From Ignavibacteriales bacterium (GTDB taxonomy: Bacteria; Bacteroidota; Ignavibacteria; Ignavibacteriales; Ignavibacteriaceae): DNA of 64,000 nucleotides. The position numbers and the translations under genes were made by a program. Under the pieces are notes generated by a model. The model did no database searches. It had not been told where the DNA came from and worked only from the letters and a program-made list of their open reading frames with translations. Where the stretch lies: contig DPRR01000029.1 in NCBI GenBank assembly GCA_003538625.1, forward strand, positions 186,001 through 250,000, given 5' to 3'. Every line of letters begins with the position of its first letter. Positions within the stretch are counted from its first letter, which is position 1. Positions 25,659-34,589 of the stretch are shown here, one piece after another.

Positions 25659-27257
25659 CTATTTTATTAAAACCATTTTCTTTGTTTGAATGAATGAACC
25701 GGCTTGCAATCGATAAAAATAAATTCCGCTTGATAGCGAAGATGCATTAAAATCAATTTCATAACTTCCAGCAGATTTGTATTCGTTAATTAATGTTGCA
25801 ACTTCATTTCCAAGAACATCAAATATTTTTAGTGATTGATGACTGCTGACTGGAGACTGCCAACTTATTTTTGTGCTTGGATTAAATGGGTTGGGGTAGT
25901 TTTGGAATAGAGAAAAATTTTCAGGTATAAAACTATTTGGTTCTTGAACATCAGTAATTCCGTAATTTATTGAACCATAAGCTAGACTATCATAAGAAAG
26001 ACTTCTGATTAAATCAGTTTTCTCTCTTAGTAATTCAATGCTGTTTAAACCCGTATTTCCGTGAGCTGGTATCAGAGCAATCATAACCCATTGAGTGTCA
26101 TTTGCTGCCATATTAAATGGACCGGAGAAAAAAACAAAACCTGCGCCTCCTGAAGTCCAGGAATTATAAATCCAGCCTTCACCCGTAATCGGATCACCGG
26201 AAAAAGGAAATGTTGTAGTTTGATTAGTTACCGGATTAATTATTGGATAACCATTTGAGGTTAATCCTCTTGCCTGATTCTGAGCATCCATTATTGACCT
26301 GACTCTCCCGGTAAGAGAGTCAATGTGTGAGTCATCAGCAATTCCGCGAAAAGCATTGAGTTTTAAATTTTTGAATCCATTAACTACTTTCCCTTTAAAT
26401 ACCGCATTGCTGTTTGGGTCCTGAACAATTGGTCCGTATAACATTGAGTATCCAATTGCCGGGGGTATGCTGCCATAAAATGTGGTGTCTTCTGCGCTCC
26501 AGCAATAACCTAATTGTCTGGATGTATCAATAGCTGGATTATTATTCACAGCATCAAAATCAATATCAGACCAGAAACCGATATATGCAGAATCTACAGG
26601 GAAAGAGCTTTTGTTGATAAACTCATATTCCATAAACACTACATTAGAAAATATATCCGTAAAATCATTTTCATTTCCGTTGCGGGAGAATATTGTTTCA
26701 TGAATTTCTATTGGTGCGGTTTTTAATGGACTCCTCCATGCACCAGTATTTATTGCAGTGCTGTCCAAACTATTAAATATTGTCCAAAGAGTCTGATCAC
26801 CTTTAATTAATGGATTTCCATTTTGATCAAGTGGTGCTCCGAAGTCGGTAGGCCATTCAGCATAATCCGGATTTGTCTGATCATCACCTTTAGATATTTT
26901 GTAAACTCTGTAACGAAGTGAATCTTCCGGATGAATTAACATTGCCGCAGTGTTTTGAATTATTGGTCCCGGGGAATAATTCCAGCCTTTAATCCATTGG
27001 ATAATTGATAAGATGGGCTCGCCGTTTATTTTTCCAACAAACCATGGACCCTGATCCCAAATAATCTCATTGTAAGTACCTAATGGAAGGCTAACCCAGC
27101 GTGATCTGATGCTGCCCTGATTTGAAACTATAGTTTCAAGATTATTTGCATTTAAGGAATCAAAATCAAAAAATGTCAACCAGTTTTCTGAAACCTGTGA
27201 ATGCAAACTCGATAATGATGTTATCGAGAAGAGAATGACAAGTATAGCTAATTTCAT
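25659..27257 (-). CDS. T9SS cargo protein, paralogue 1 (first gene of the run)
   Basis: A secreted protein of about 532 residues from the chosen ATG at 27257. That start is preceded by AGGGGTG and gives a clean signal peptide (MKLAILVILFSITSLSSLHSQ); the frame is open for 18 more codons upstream. It is more diverged than the next three, but shares LIKGDQTLWTIFNS (compare GD..AWCVYN), PFSGDPITGEGWI and the HGNTGLNSIELLREKT block, then the tail YQNYPNPFNPSTKISWQSP. Unknown function. The four genes 27257-19184 run in one direction with short gaps and one terminator. Confidence 0.78.
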   Translation of the reverse strand: MKLAILVILFSITSLSSLHSQVSENWLTFFDFDSLNANNLETIVSNQGSIRSRWVSLPLGTYNEIIWDQGPWFVGKINGEPILSIIQWIKGWNYSPGPIIQNTAAMLIHPEDSLRYRVYKISKGDDQTNPDYAEWPTDFGAPLDQNGNPLIKGDQTLWTIFNSLDSTAINTGAWRSPLKTAPIEIHETIFSRNGNENDFTDIFSNVVFMEYEFINKSSFPVDSAYIGFWSDIDFDAVNNNPAIDTSRQLGYCWSAEDTTFYGSIPPAIGYSMLYGPIVQDPNSNAVFKGKVVNGFKNLKLNAFRGIADDSHIDSLTGRVRSIMDAQNQARGLTSNGYPIINPVTNQTTTFPFSGDPITGEGWIYNSWTSGGAGFVFFSGPFNMAANDTQWVMIALIPAHGNTGLNSIELLREKTDLIRSLSYDSLAYGSINYGITDVQEPNSFIPENFSLFQNYPNPFNPSTKISWQSPVSSHQSLKIFDVLGNEVATLINEYKSAGSYEIDFNASSLSSGIYFYRLQAGSFIQTKKMVLIK

Positions 27258-27374
27258 AAGCACCCCTGGTGAATTGAAAAAATAAGCCCAATACTTAAAT
27301 GAACTGTTCAAAAGTAAAATAATCGGTTGCTAAAGTCAATCATTAAAAACTATTACGAATTAGTGAATCATTTT

Positions 27375-27406
27375 ATTGGATAAGCCTTCAATCATCCTTA
27401 ATTTTG
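27375..27406 (+). promoter_or_regulatory. Candidate promoter of the transhydrogenase operon
   Basis: A -33-like ATTG (27375-27378) and -7 box TAATTTTG (27399-27406) are 20 bases apart, matching the Bacteroidota pattern. Transcription would start near 27412, downstream of the longest-frame start at 27404 but upstream of the GTG at 27449. Confidence 0.5.
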
Positions 27407-27448
27407 CACTCAATATTTTATTTTTCTATCAACGGAGGAGATAATTCT

Positions 27449-28594
27449 GTGATAATTTCTGTTCCAAAAGAAATAATGCCCGGTGAAAATCGCGTTGCCT
27501 GTGTGCCGGATGTAGTTTCAAAACTTATAAAAGCCGGATATGTTGTGCAAATTGAAAAAGATGCAGGATTAAACGCAGGTTTTACTAATGAGCAATATCA
27601 AAAAGCAGGCGCTAAAATAATTGATAATGTTACTGATCTTTATTCTAATGCAGAAATAGTTTTTAAAGTTCAGCGTCCTGTTGATCATCCGGCAGCAGGT
27701 AAAAATGAAATCGATTTAATGATGAAGGGAACGTTGTTAATTTGTTTTACATATGTTCTTCATTATCCTGAGATTGCAAAAAAATGTACTGAAAAAGAAA
27801 TTGATTTAATTTCGATGGATATGATTCCGCGTACAACACTTGCACAAAAGATGGATGTACTCAGTTCTCAAGCCAATATTGCCGGATACAAATCTGTTAT
27901 TATGGCTGCAAATGAACTGGGAAAAATCTTTCCGCTTATGATGACTGCCGCCGGAACAATTTCCCCTGCAAAGGTTGTGATAATGGGTGCGGGAGTTGCC
28001 GGATTGCAGGCTCTTGGCACAGCAAAAAGATTAGGTGCTGTTGTAGAGGTTTCTGATATCCGCAGTGCTGTAAAAGAAGAAGTTCAAAGTCTTGGCGGAA
28101 GATTTATTGAAGTGGAAGGTGCGGAAGATATGCAGGATGCCGGCGGCTATGCTAAGGAAGCCACTCCAGAATTTTTACAAAAGCAGAAAGAAACAATCTT
28201 CAAACACGTTACTGAAGCAGATATTGTTATTACCACTGCGCTTGTTCCAGGAAAGAAAGCCCCGATTCTCGTTTCAGAAGAAATGGTTAAACATATGCGC
28301 CCCGGCAGTGTTGTGCTTGATATGGCAACTGAGTTTGGTGGAAACTGTGAAATAAGCGAGCGTGGTAAAACAGTTAAAAAGTATGGCGTAACTATAATAG
28401 GTGAATCAAATCTTCCATCTTTAGTTCCCACACATTCAAGTGAAATGTATTCGAAGAATATACTTAGTCTTATACAGCATATTGGTAAAGAAGGCAAAGT
28501 TACTCTTAAACTTGAAGATGAAATTGTAAAAGGATCTTTAATTACTCACAACGGAGGAGTTATAAGTCAGCGGGTCAAAGATCTAATCAAATAA
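27449..28594 (+). CDS. pntAA: NAD(P) transhydrogenase alpha subunit, NAD-binding part
   Basis: The NAD(H)-binding domain I protein of the proton-translocating transhydrogenase, which couples the proton gradient to hydride transfer from NADH to NADP+. I place the start at GTG 27449 (381 residues, MIISVPKEIMPGENRVA). GGAGGAG lies 8 bases before it, and the frame start at 27404 precedes the likely transcription start. Visible motifs are RVACVPD, the Rossmann segment VVIMGAGVAGLQALGTAKRLGA and RPGSVVLDMATEFGGNCE. The domain is peripheral on the cytoplasmic face. It is encoded separately from the membrane part, as in three-subunit enzymes. Confidence 0.95.
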   Translation: MIISVPKEIMPGENRVACVPDVVSKLIKAGYVVQIEKDAGLNAGFTNEQYQKAGAKIIDNVTDLYSNAEIVFKVQRPVDHPAAGKNEIDLMMKGTLLICFTYVLHYPEIAKKCTEKEIDLISMDMIPRTTLAQKMDVLSSQANIAGYKSVIMAANELGKIFPLMMTAAGTISPAKVVIMGAGVAGLQALGTAKRLGAVVEVSDIRSAVKEEVQSLGGRFIEVEGAEDMQDAGGYAKEATPEFLQKQKETIFKHVTEADIVITTALVPGKKAPILVSEEMVKHMRPGSVVLDMATEFGGNCEISERGKTVKKYGVTIIGESNLPSLVPTHSSEMYSKNILSLIQHIGKEGKVTLKLEDEIVKGSLITHNGGVISQRVKDLIK

Positions 28595-28629
28595 TTGATT
28601 AAAAATTTGAAATAAAATAAAGGTTAAAA

Positions 28630-28914
28630 ATGGCAGAATATTTATTCCTTATGCATGTGTATGTTTTTGCACTTGCAATATTTGTAGGATTTGAACTGAT
28701 CACTAAGGTTCCGCCTACATTACATACACCTCTTATGTCTGGTTCAAATGCAATATCGGGAATTACAATTGTGGGCGCAATTTTAAGTGCAGGCCTGGAG
28801 CAATTTACAATCAGTACAATTCTCGGATTAGTTGCAGTTGCATTTGCAATGATTAATGTTGTCGGTGGATTTCTTGTTACCGACCGCATGTTAAAAATGT
28901 TTAAAAAGAAGTGA
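28630..28914 (+). CDS. pntAB: NAD(P) transhydrogenase alpha subunit, membrane part
   Basis: A 94-residue membrane protein with three or four transmembrane helices, matching the split PntA-2 subunit. Diagnostic features are FVGFELITKVPPTLHTPLMSGSNAISG in the first half and a final FLVTDRMLKMF. It forms part of the proton channel (domain II) with PntB. It lies 35 bases after pntAA and 8 before pntB. Confidence 0.95.
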   Translation: MAEYLFLMHVYVFALAIFVGFELITKVPPTLHTPLMSGSNAISGITIVGAILSAGLEQFTISTILGLVAVAFAMINVVGGFLVTDRMLKMFKKK

Positions 28915-28922
28915 GTTGAAAA

Positions 28923-30335
28923 ATGATTGTAGTAATAGAAATAACTTATTTAATTTCCTCAATTCTCTTCATACTTGGTATCAAGAATCTTGGTTCACCC
29001 AAGACCGCGAGAAAAGGAAATCTTCTGGCAGCTATCGGAATGTTTCTTGCAATTGCTGCTACTTTGCTGGATCAGCAAGTGCTTACATATGAATGGATAA
29101 TTATTGGCGCTTTGATTGGTTCTGTTGCGGGCTTAATTATGGCTTTTAAAACGCCTATGACAGGGATGCCGCAAATGGTTGGAATGCTTAATGGATTTGG
29201 CGGTGGAGCATCTATACTTGTTGCACTTTCTGAATACTTTAAGAAAAATCCTAACTATCCTGTTGATACTAGTGCGGTATTTAATCTTCCTATCGATCAG
29301 GGGATTGCAATTATACTCAGCATACTAATTGGCGGAGTTACTTTTACGGGCTCAATGATCGCTTTTGGAAAATTGCAGGGATTAGTAACCGGAAAAGTTG
29401 TTAAGTATCCTCTTCAACACCCGTTTAATGCGCTTTTAGTTTTAGTAGTACTTGCTGCTGGCGCGTATGTTGTAATATATCCTTCTATGATGAGTCTGGT
29501 GATTATGATTACTATTATATCACTTGTACTTGGAGTTTTATTAGTTCTCCCTATCGGTGGTGCAGATATGCCGGTTGCAATTTCTTTATTGAACTCATAT
29601 TCAGGTATTGCGGGATCAATGACCGGATTTGTACTTGGAAATAATGAACTTATTATTGCCGGGGCGCTGGTTGGTGCATCGGGAATAATACTTACCAATA
29701 TTATGTGCAAAGCAATGAACCGATCTCTGATGAATGTTGTTCTTGGCGGCTGGGCAAATGCAGGATCAACAAGCGCAGCATCTTCTACAACTTCTCCCAA
29801 AGGTGATGTTAAATCGATCGACGCTGAAGAACTTGCAATGTTATTGGATTCTGTAAGCAGTGTAATAATTGTACCCGGTTACGGAATGGCAGTAGGGCAG
29901 GCTCAGCACGCAGTACGTGATCTTATGAACATATTAGAGAAGAAGGGAATTAAAGTAAGATTTGCAATTCATCCTGTTGCAGGAAGAATGCCCGGACATA
30001 TGAATGTACTTCTTGCAGAAGCACAGGTGCCTTATGATAAACTTTATGCAATGGAAGATATAAATGATGATTTTAATAACACGGATGTTGTAATTGTTAT
30101 CGGCGCAAATGATGTTGTAAATCCTGCCGCTCGTCATGATCAAAGCAGTCCGATTTTTGGAATGCCAATACTTAATGTTGATTATGCAAAAACTGTAATC
30201 ATAAACAAACGATCTATGAATGCCGGTTATGCAGGAATTGATAATGAATTATTCTTCTATCCAAATGCATTAATGTACTTTGGTGACTCTAAAGATGCGA
30301 TGACAAAATTGGTTAATGAGATAAAGAATCTTTAG
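28923..30335 (+). CDS. pntB: NAD(P) transhydrogenase beta subunit
   Basis: A 470-residue integral membrane protein. About eight transmembrane helices contribute to proton translocation. The C-terminal domain III binds NADP(H), shown by IIVPGYGMAVGQAQHAV, HPVAGRMPGHMNVLLAEA, VVIVIGANDVVNPAAR and the KRSMNAGYAGIDNELFF block. The family-typical MVGMLNGFGGGAS motif occurs in the membrane domain. It completes the pntAA-pntAB-pntB operon, whose main role is NADPH supply. Confidence 0.96.
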   Translation: MIVVIEITYLISSILFILGIKNLGSPKTARKGNLLAAIGMFLAIAATLLDQQVLTYEWIIIGALIGSVAGLIMAFKTPMTGMPQMVGMLNGFGGGASILVALSEYFKKNPNYPVDTSAVFNLPIDQGIAIILSILIGGVTFTGSMIAFGKLQGLVTGKVVKYPLQHPFNALLVLVVLAAGAYVVIYPSMMSLVIMITIISLVLGVLLVLPIGGADMPVAISLLNSYSGIAGSMTGFVLGNNELIIAGALVGASGIILTNIMCKAMNRSLMNVVLGGWANAGSTSAASSTTSPKGDVKSIDAEELAMLLDSVSSVIIVPGYGMAVGQAQHAVRDLMNILEKKGIKVRFAIHPVAGRMPGHMNVLLAEAQVPYDKLYAMEDINDDFNNTDVVIVIGANDVVNPAARHDQSSPIFGMPILNVDYAKTVIINKRSMNAGYAGIDNELFFYPNALMYFGDSKDAMTKLVNEIKNL

Positions 30336-30360
30336 AGATTTATTAAAGTTATTTTTTTTC

Positions 30361-30398
30361 ACAAACCCAATCCCGTTCAGGAATTGGGTTTGTTTTTT
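30361..30398 (+). terminator. Rho-independent terminator of the pnt operon
   Basis: ACAAACCCAAT pairs perfectly with ATTGGGTTTGT (11 bp) around a short loop and runs into T6. Confidence 0.92.
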
Positions 30399-30505
30399 AC
30401 CTGCACCTCAAAACATATTTTCTCAGTTCATCCTTACATAATTCCATTTTACTAATCATCTATTTTTCACTTTCTTGGGGATTTTTATTTCCGCAATCAC
30501 CTCTG

Positions 30506-30534
30506 TTTAACATCATTTTTAAGGCATATATTTG
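30506..30534 (+). promoter_or_regulatory. Candidate promoter upstream of the DUF5103 gene
   Basis: TTTA at 30506-30509 and TATATTTG at 30527-30534 are 17 bases apart, close to the Bacteroidota consensus. The resulting leader would include the paired palindromes at 30581-30649. Confidence 0.4.
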
Positions 30535-30580
30535 TAATGTAGTAAATAATTACTATTGAATATTGATTTATTTAGTAAAG

Positions 30581-30649
30581 TGTCAGGCTGAGCTTGTCGA
30601 AGACTGACAAATAGTAACTTAATCACGCTTCGACAAGCTCAGTGTGACA
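30581..30649. repeat. Two palindromic repeats in inverted orientation
   Basis: The copy at 30581-30609 and an opposite copy at 30624-30649 share a perfect 15-base inverted match (CTGAGCTTGTCGAAG and its complement). They can fold into one long hairpin ending 18 bases before the DUF5103 start. They belong to the repeat family seen at 8899 and 53039. Confidence 0.8.
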
Positions 30650-30667
30650 ATAATTTTAGGTAAAACT

Positions 30668-31888
30668 TTGAAAAAATTATTTGTGCTGTTTTTAATAGTT
30701 CAGAGTTCAATCGTATTTCCGCAGGAAATGGTAATTAAAAGTTTAAAAACTTTTACTACAAGTGATGTAAATTCAATTCCCGTTTTGTCTTCTCCACGTG
30801 ATCTTTTAGTAATTGATTTTGATGTTCAGGCAGAATACGTTCCAAATATTAATATCATTTTTACTTTTTGCGATAGAAACTGGAATCCTACCGATAACAT
30901 TTTTCTATCGAACAAAGGAAAAAATATAGCATACAGACTGGATTATTTTTCACTTCCAACAACTGTAGAAGACGCAAATTATCATTACACAAATACTTTT
31001 CCCGATAAGGATGGATATGTGGCATTCCCTTTTTCGGGTAAATGGAAATATTATATTGTTGATTCCCAGGATCAGTCCAAAATTTTTGCAGAAGGAAAAT
31101 TTTTTGTAGTCAGAGCTGATGTACCATTAAAAGTGGAAACTAAAAAAGAAACTCTGGATGATAGAACTTATTTTCCGCCGCAGCTTGGACATGTGAACTG
31201 GATAATTGTTGAGGCAAATCCAAAAGAAGACTATTTCCCGTTTTTTGTTGATGAGCTGGAGATTGTTCAAAATCATTTGTTGGATAATTCTATAAAAGTT
31301 TTAAGAACTTCCACAGATCAGAACAGAGTTTTTGAATGGGACGGCGGATCAAAAGTTAAATTTATTGCAAAAGATGTTCGACCGGGAAATGAATACCGTC
31401 AGACGAATCTTATGGATATAAATATCTATAATTCTAAAAACGTAAAGGCACAGTTTGATGGAATGGAGTACAGCAGATTTTTACTTACAGGCAGAAGCGA
31501 TAATAACGGCGGCTTTGTTTTAAAATCACCAAAAGATTTGTATTCAACTTATATGAATGTAACTTTTCAAATTAAACCACCGGAAGAAGGTTATGGTGAT
31601 ATTTATTTAGTCGGTGCTTTTAATGACTGGGACTTATCACCAAAAAACAAAATGAATTTTGATGGTGATGTGTATAATCTTACAATTCCATTAAAGCGAG
31701 GAATCTATGATTACCAGTATGTTGTTGTAAACGGAGATTATTCAAATCCTGCAAATCAGGATTGGTATGTGTTAGAAGGTAATGATTGGCAGACATCAAA
31801 TGATTATAATATTTTTTTATGGTATCGTGATCAGGAAAATGGCGGTTACGATCGTATAATTGGTTATTCAAAAATTCAAACGAGATAA
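30668..31888 (+). CDS. DUF5103 domain protein, T9SS plug-like
   Basis: About 406 residues from the TTG at 30668. That start is preceded by AGG and gives the signal peptide MKKLFVLFLIVQSSIVFPQ. The longer frame start at 30644 lies inside the palindromic repeat and is unlikely. The protein shows DUF5103 features: an N-terminal beta domain (SSPRDLLVIDFDVQAE, CDRNWNPTD, KYYIVDSQDQ). Its C-terminal E-set domain has YLVGAFNDWDLSPKNKM, GIYDYQYVV and YDRIIGY. In Flavobacteria this family plugs the type IX translocon, fitting the many T9SS cargo proteins here. The role in this lineage is inferred. Confidence 0.75.
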   Translation: MKKLFVLFLIVQSSIVFPQEMVIKSLKTFTTSDVNSIPVLSSPRDLLVIDFDVQAEYVPNINIIFTFCDRNWNPTDNIFLSNKGKNIAYRLDYFSLPTTVEDANYHYTNTFPDKDGYVAFPFSGKWKYYIVDSQDQSKIFAEGKFFVVRADVPLKVETKKETLDDRTYFPPQLGHVNWIIVEANPKEDYFPFFVDELEIVQNHLLDNSIKVLRTSTDQNRVFEWDGGSKVKFIAKDVRPGNEYRQTNLMDINIYNSKNVKAQFDGMEYSRFLLTGRSDNNGGFVLKSPKDLYSTYMNVTFQIKPPEEGYGDIYLVGAFNDWDLSPKNKMNFDGDVYNLTIPLKRGIYDYQYVVVNGDYSNPANQDWYVLEGNDWQTSNDYNIFLWYRDQENGGYDRIIGYSKIQTR

Positions 31889-31893
31889 AAAAT

Positions 31894-32889
31894 ATGGAAA
31901 AACTTTCTGTCGGAGTTATTGGTGTCGGACATCTCGGCAAACTTCATTCAAAAATGTTGAAGCAAATCGCTAATTGTAACTTAGTGGGTGTTTATGATTC
32001 AAATCCGGAACAGTCCAGATTGACTGCTAATGAATTTGTGATACAATCATTCAACTCAATTGATGAATTACTTTCTAATGTAACTGCTGTTTCGATTGCT
32101 GCAACTACAAGTGCACATTATGAAATTGCAAAAAAATGTTTTGAAAAGAATATTCATGTATTTGTTGAAAAACCAATAACGGCAAGTATAGAACAAGGGG
32201 AAGAATTAGTTAAAATCGCGCAAGAGAAAAAATTAAAATTCCAGGTTGGCCATATTGAGAGATTTAATCCCGGTTTGCTTTCACTTGAATCTTATATTTC
32301 AGATCCGATGTTTATTCAATCGGACAGGCTTGCACAATTTAATCCCCGCGGAACTGATGTTGCTGTAGTATTGGATTTAATGATTCATGATATCGATATA
32401 ATTTTAAGTTTTATTAAGAGTGATGTTAAACAGATTGATGCAAATGGTGTTGCAGTAGTTTCAGATCATATTGATATTGCAAACGCAAGAATACAATTTG
32501 AAAATGGCGCAGTGGCAAATGTAACAGCTAGCAGAATATCTCAAAAGAAAATGCGAAAAATGCGAATCTTCCAGAAAGATCATTATATATCTTTAGATTT
32601 TGTAACCGGTGTTTCAGAAGTTTATCGCATTCAACCTGTTGATCAGCCTGCAATGGCAAATTCAATCTCCTTTGGCGAGATTGGTGTTGGAGATAAAAAG
32701 AAAAGATTAATTTATGAACAGCCTGAATCAAAAGAAGTGAATGCTTTAAATTATGAATTGCAGCTTTTTGTAGATTCAGTTTTGTATGATAAAAAAATTG
32801 TGGTATCAGGTGAAGACGGATTACGTGCACTTAAAGTTGCAGAAATAATTATTGAGAAAATCGAATCATCAAAAGGAGTAAAACAATGA
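31894..32889 (+). CDS. Gfo/Idh/MocA family oxidoreductase
   Basis: A 331-residue NAD(P)-dependent dehydrogenase of the glucose-fructose oxidoreductase family. The N-terminal Rossmann motif is GVIGVGHLGKLHSKML (residues 6-21). The family signature EKPITAS follows near residue 92, and VGHIERFNPG leads the substrate domain. The HIERFNPG and IHDIDI segments resemble UDP-sugar dehydrogenase-like members found near envelope genes. The exact substrate is not readable. It lies 5 bases after the DUF5103 gene and overlaps the next gene by 4 bases, suggesting an envelope-related operon (30668-37609). Confidence 0.88.
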   Translation: MEKLSVGVIGVGHLGKLHSKMLKQIANCNLVGVYDSNPEQSRLTANEFVIQSFNSIDELLSNVTAVSIAATTSAHYEIAKKCFEKNIHVFVEKPITASIEQGEELVKIAQEKKLKFQVGHIERFNPGLLSLESYISDPMFIQSDRLAQFNPRGTDVAVVLDLMIHDIDIILSFIKSDVKQIDANGVAVVSDHIDIANARIQFENGAVANVTASRISQKKMRKMRIFQKDHYISLDFVTGVSEVYRIQPVDQPAMANSISFGEIGVGDKKKRLIYEQPESKEVNALNYELQLFVDSVLYDKKIVVSGEDGLRALKVAEIIIEKIESSKGVKQ

Positions 32890-33497
32890 GAAAGTTTTTT
32901 TTAGCGGCAGTTATATTGTCGCTTGCTATTTCAGGAATTCAATGCAGTGTGTATGAAACAATAACAAATCTTTCCAGGCTTCAATTTAAATTAGGAAATG
33001 TAAACGGTTTTGAAATAAATGGTATTTCAATATCCGGTAAATCCAAACTATCGGATTTTAGCGCATTGGATTTATTAAGTTTATCCTCTGCATTTGCAAA
33101 AGGATCTTTACCCTCGTCGTTCATATTAAATGTTGAAGCAAAAAATCCAAATGACGGCACAGGCGGATACAAAAAAACGGACGCAACTTTGCAAAATTTT
33201 AAGTGGAGACTATTCCTTGATGATAAGGAAACAATTTCCGGTGATTTAAACCAGCCCGTTACTGTACCTGGAACCGGTGATGTTACAACTATTCCTCTGA
33301 GAATTAATATTGATCTGATGAAGTTTTTTAAGGACAGAGGATATGACAGTATATTAAATCTTGCATTAGCACTTGGCGGCAATCAGGGTTCTTCATCAAA
33401 AATTTCTCTCTATGCAACGCCTACAGTAAGTTCTGTATTTGGAAATATTACGTATCCTGGTGAATTGAAATTAGTGGATTATGAATTTTCAAAATAA
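32886..33497 (+). CDS. LEA14/WHy-like lipoprotein
   Basis: A 203-residue protein with a lipoprotein-like start (FLAAVILSLAISGIQC, Cys near residue 20). One beta-sandwich-like domain follows: LGNVNGFEINGISISGKS, then FILNVEAKNPNDGTGGYKKTDATLQNFKWRLF with TTIPLRINIDLM. The N-P-N pattern after a beta strand is typical of LEA14/water-stress domains. Function unknown; probably anchored to an envelope membrane. Its ATG overlaps the oxidoreductase stop (ATGA). Confidence 0.6.
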   Translation: MRKFFLAAVILSLAISGIQCSVYETITNLSRLQFKLGNVNGFEINGISISGKSKLSDFSALDLLSLSSAFAKGSLPSSFILNVEAKNPNDGTGGYKKTDATLQNFKWRLFLDDKETISGDLNQPVTVPGTGDVTTIPLRINIDLMKFFKDRGYDSILNLALALGGNQGSSSKISLYATPTVSSVFGNITYPGELKLVDYEFSK

Positions 33498-33518
33498 AAA
33501 ATTTATTTAGGGGATATT

Positions 33519-34481
33519 ATGGCTAAAATTGAAAAATATGCTGTTGGTGTAGATTTAGGCGGAACAAATATTAAAATAGGAATTGTGTCTGCTAAAGGTA
33601 AACTTGTAAAAAGTACTTCAATAAAAACTGAAGCAGATAGCGGACCTAAAAATGTCATCTCCAACATCATCGATGGAATAGATTCGATTTTATCTAAAAA
33701 TAAATTTAAAATTCAGGGCATTGGAGTTGGCTGTCCGGGTGTGGTATCAATAAAAAAGGGGATTGTTGAAAATGCTCCAAATCTTCCTGGATGGAAAAAT
33801 GTTAAACTTGGTCCAATCATAAAAGAAAAATTTGGTTATAAAGTTCATCTTGAAAATGATGCTAATGCCGCAGCTATTGGTGAATTGATTTTCGGAGCCG
33901 GCAAAAAATTTGATTCATTCATCATGGTTACTTTAGGTACCGGTGTAGGCGGTGGAATTGTTTTTAATAAAAAAATATTTCGTGGTGAGTTTGGTGCTGC
34001 CGGTGAATTAGGACATATCTCCATTGACGTAAATGGTCCTAAATGCAATTGCGGTTCTACAGGATGTATAGAAGCTTATGCCGGTAATTCTTATCTCAAA
34101 GAACAAATTAGAAGTGAGTTAAAAAATTATCCGGACTCGAAAGTCTGGGAATTAATCGGAAATGATTTAAGTAAAGTATCTCCGCGTGTTATTCAGGTCG
34201 CTTCAGAAAAAAAAGATGAATATGCCAGATTTGTTATTGAAAGAATGGGCAGACAATTAGGCGCTGCATTGGCATCATTAAGCAATTTGCTTGATATAAG
34301 TACATTTATAGTTGGAGGAGGTGTGGCAGGTTTTGGTAAACCGCTTTTTGATTCTGTTAGGTTAACTGTAACACAAAGAGTGCTGGCACCATTACGACCA
34401 AGGGTATTGGTGATTCCTGCAAAATTACAAAATGAAGCCGGAATAAAAGGTGCCTCATCATTAGTATTTTATAATAATTAA
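33519..34481 (+). CDS. glk: ROK-family sugar kinase, probable glucokinase
   Basis: A 320-residue ROK protein that phosphorylates a hexose with ATP. The N-terminal phosphate-binding motif is GVDLGGTNIKIGIV (residues 10-23). ENDANAAAIGE and GTLGTGVGGGIV-type segments follow, then the zinc-binding ROK signature GPKCNCGSTGCIEAYAG near residue 175. Glucose is the commonest substrate for this form; N-acetylmannosamine kinase is an alternative. A GGGG ribosome site precedes the ATG. Confidence 0.85.
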   Translation: MAKIEKYAVGVDLGGTNIKIGIVSAKGKLVKSTSIKTEADSGPKNVISNIIDGIDSILSKNKFKIQGIGVGCPGVVSIKKGIVENAPNLPGWKNVKLGPIIKEKFGYKVHLENDANAAAIGELIFGAGKKFDSFIMVTLGTGVGGGIVFNKKIFRGEFGAAGELGHISIDVNGPKCNCGSTGCIEAYAGNSYLKEQIRSELKNYPDSKVWELIGNDLSKVSPRVIQVASEKKDEYARFVIERMGRQLGAALASLSNLLDISTFIVGGGVAGFGKPLFDSVRLTVTQRVLAPLRPRVLVIPAKLQNEAGIKGASSLVFYNN

Positions 34482-34589
34482 ATTTCATTGCACAATTAGA
34501 ATTTAAATGATTACAGATACCGATTTTTACTTATTATTTAGAACAATTTCTAAAAACAGATTAACTTTAAAAACTAAATAATACTGTTA

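Noticed and set aside
27404..27448. Longer N-terminus for the transhydrogenase alpha subunit
   Set aside because: It precedes the likely transcription start and lacks a ribosome site, whereas GGAGGAG fits GTG 27449.
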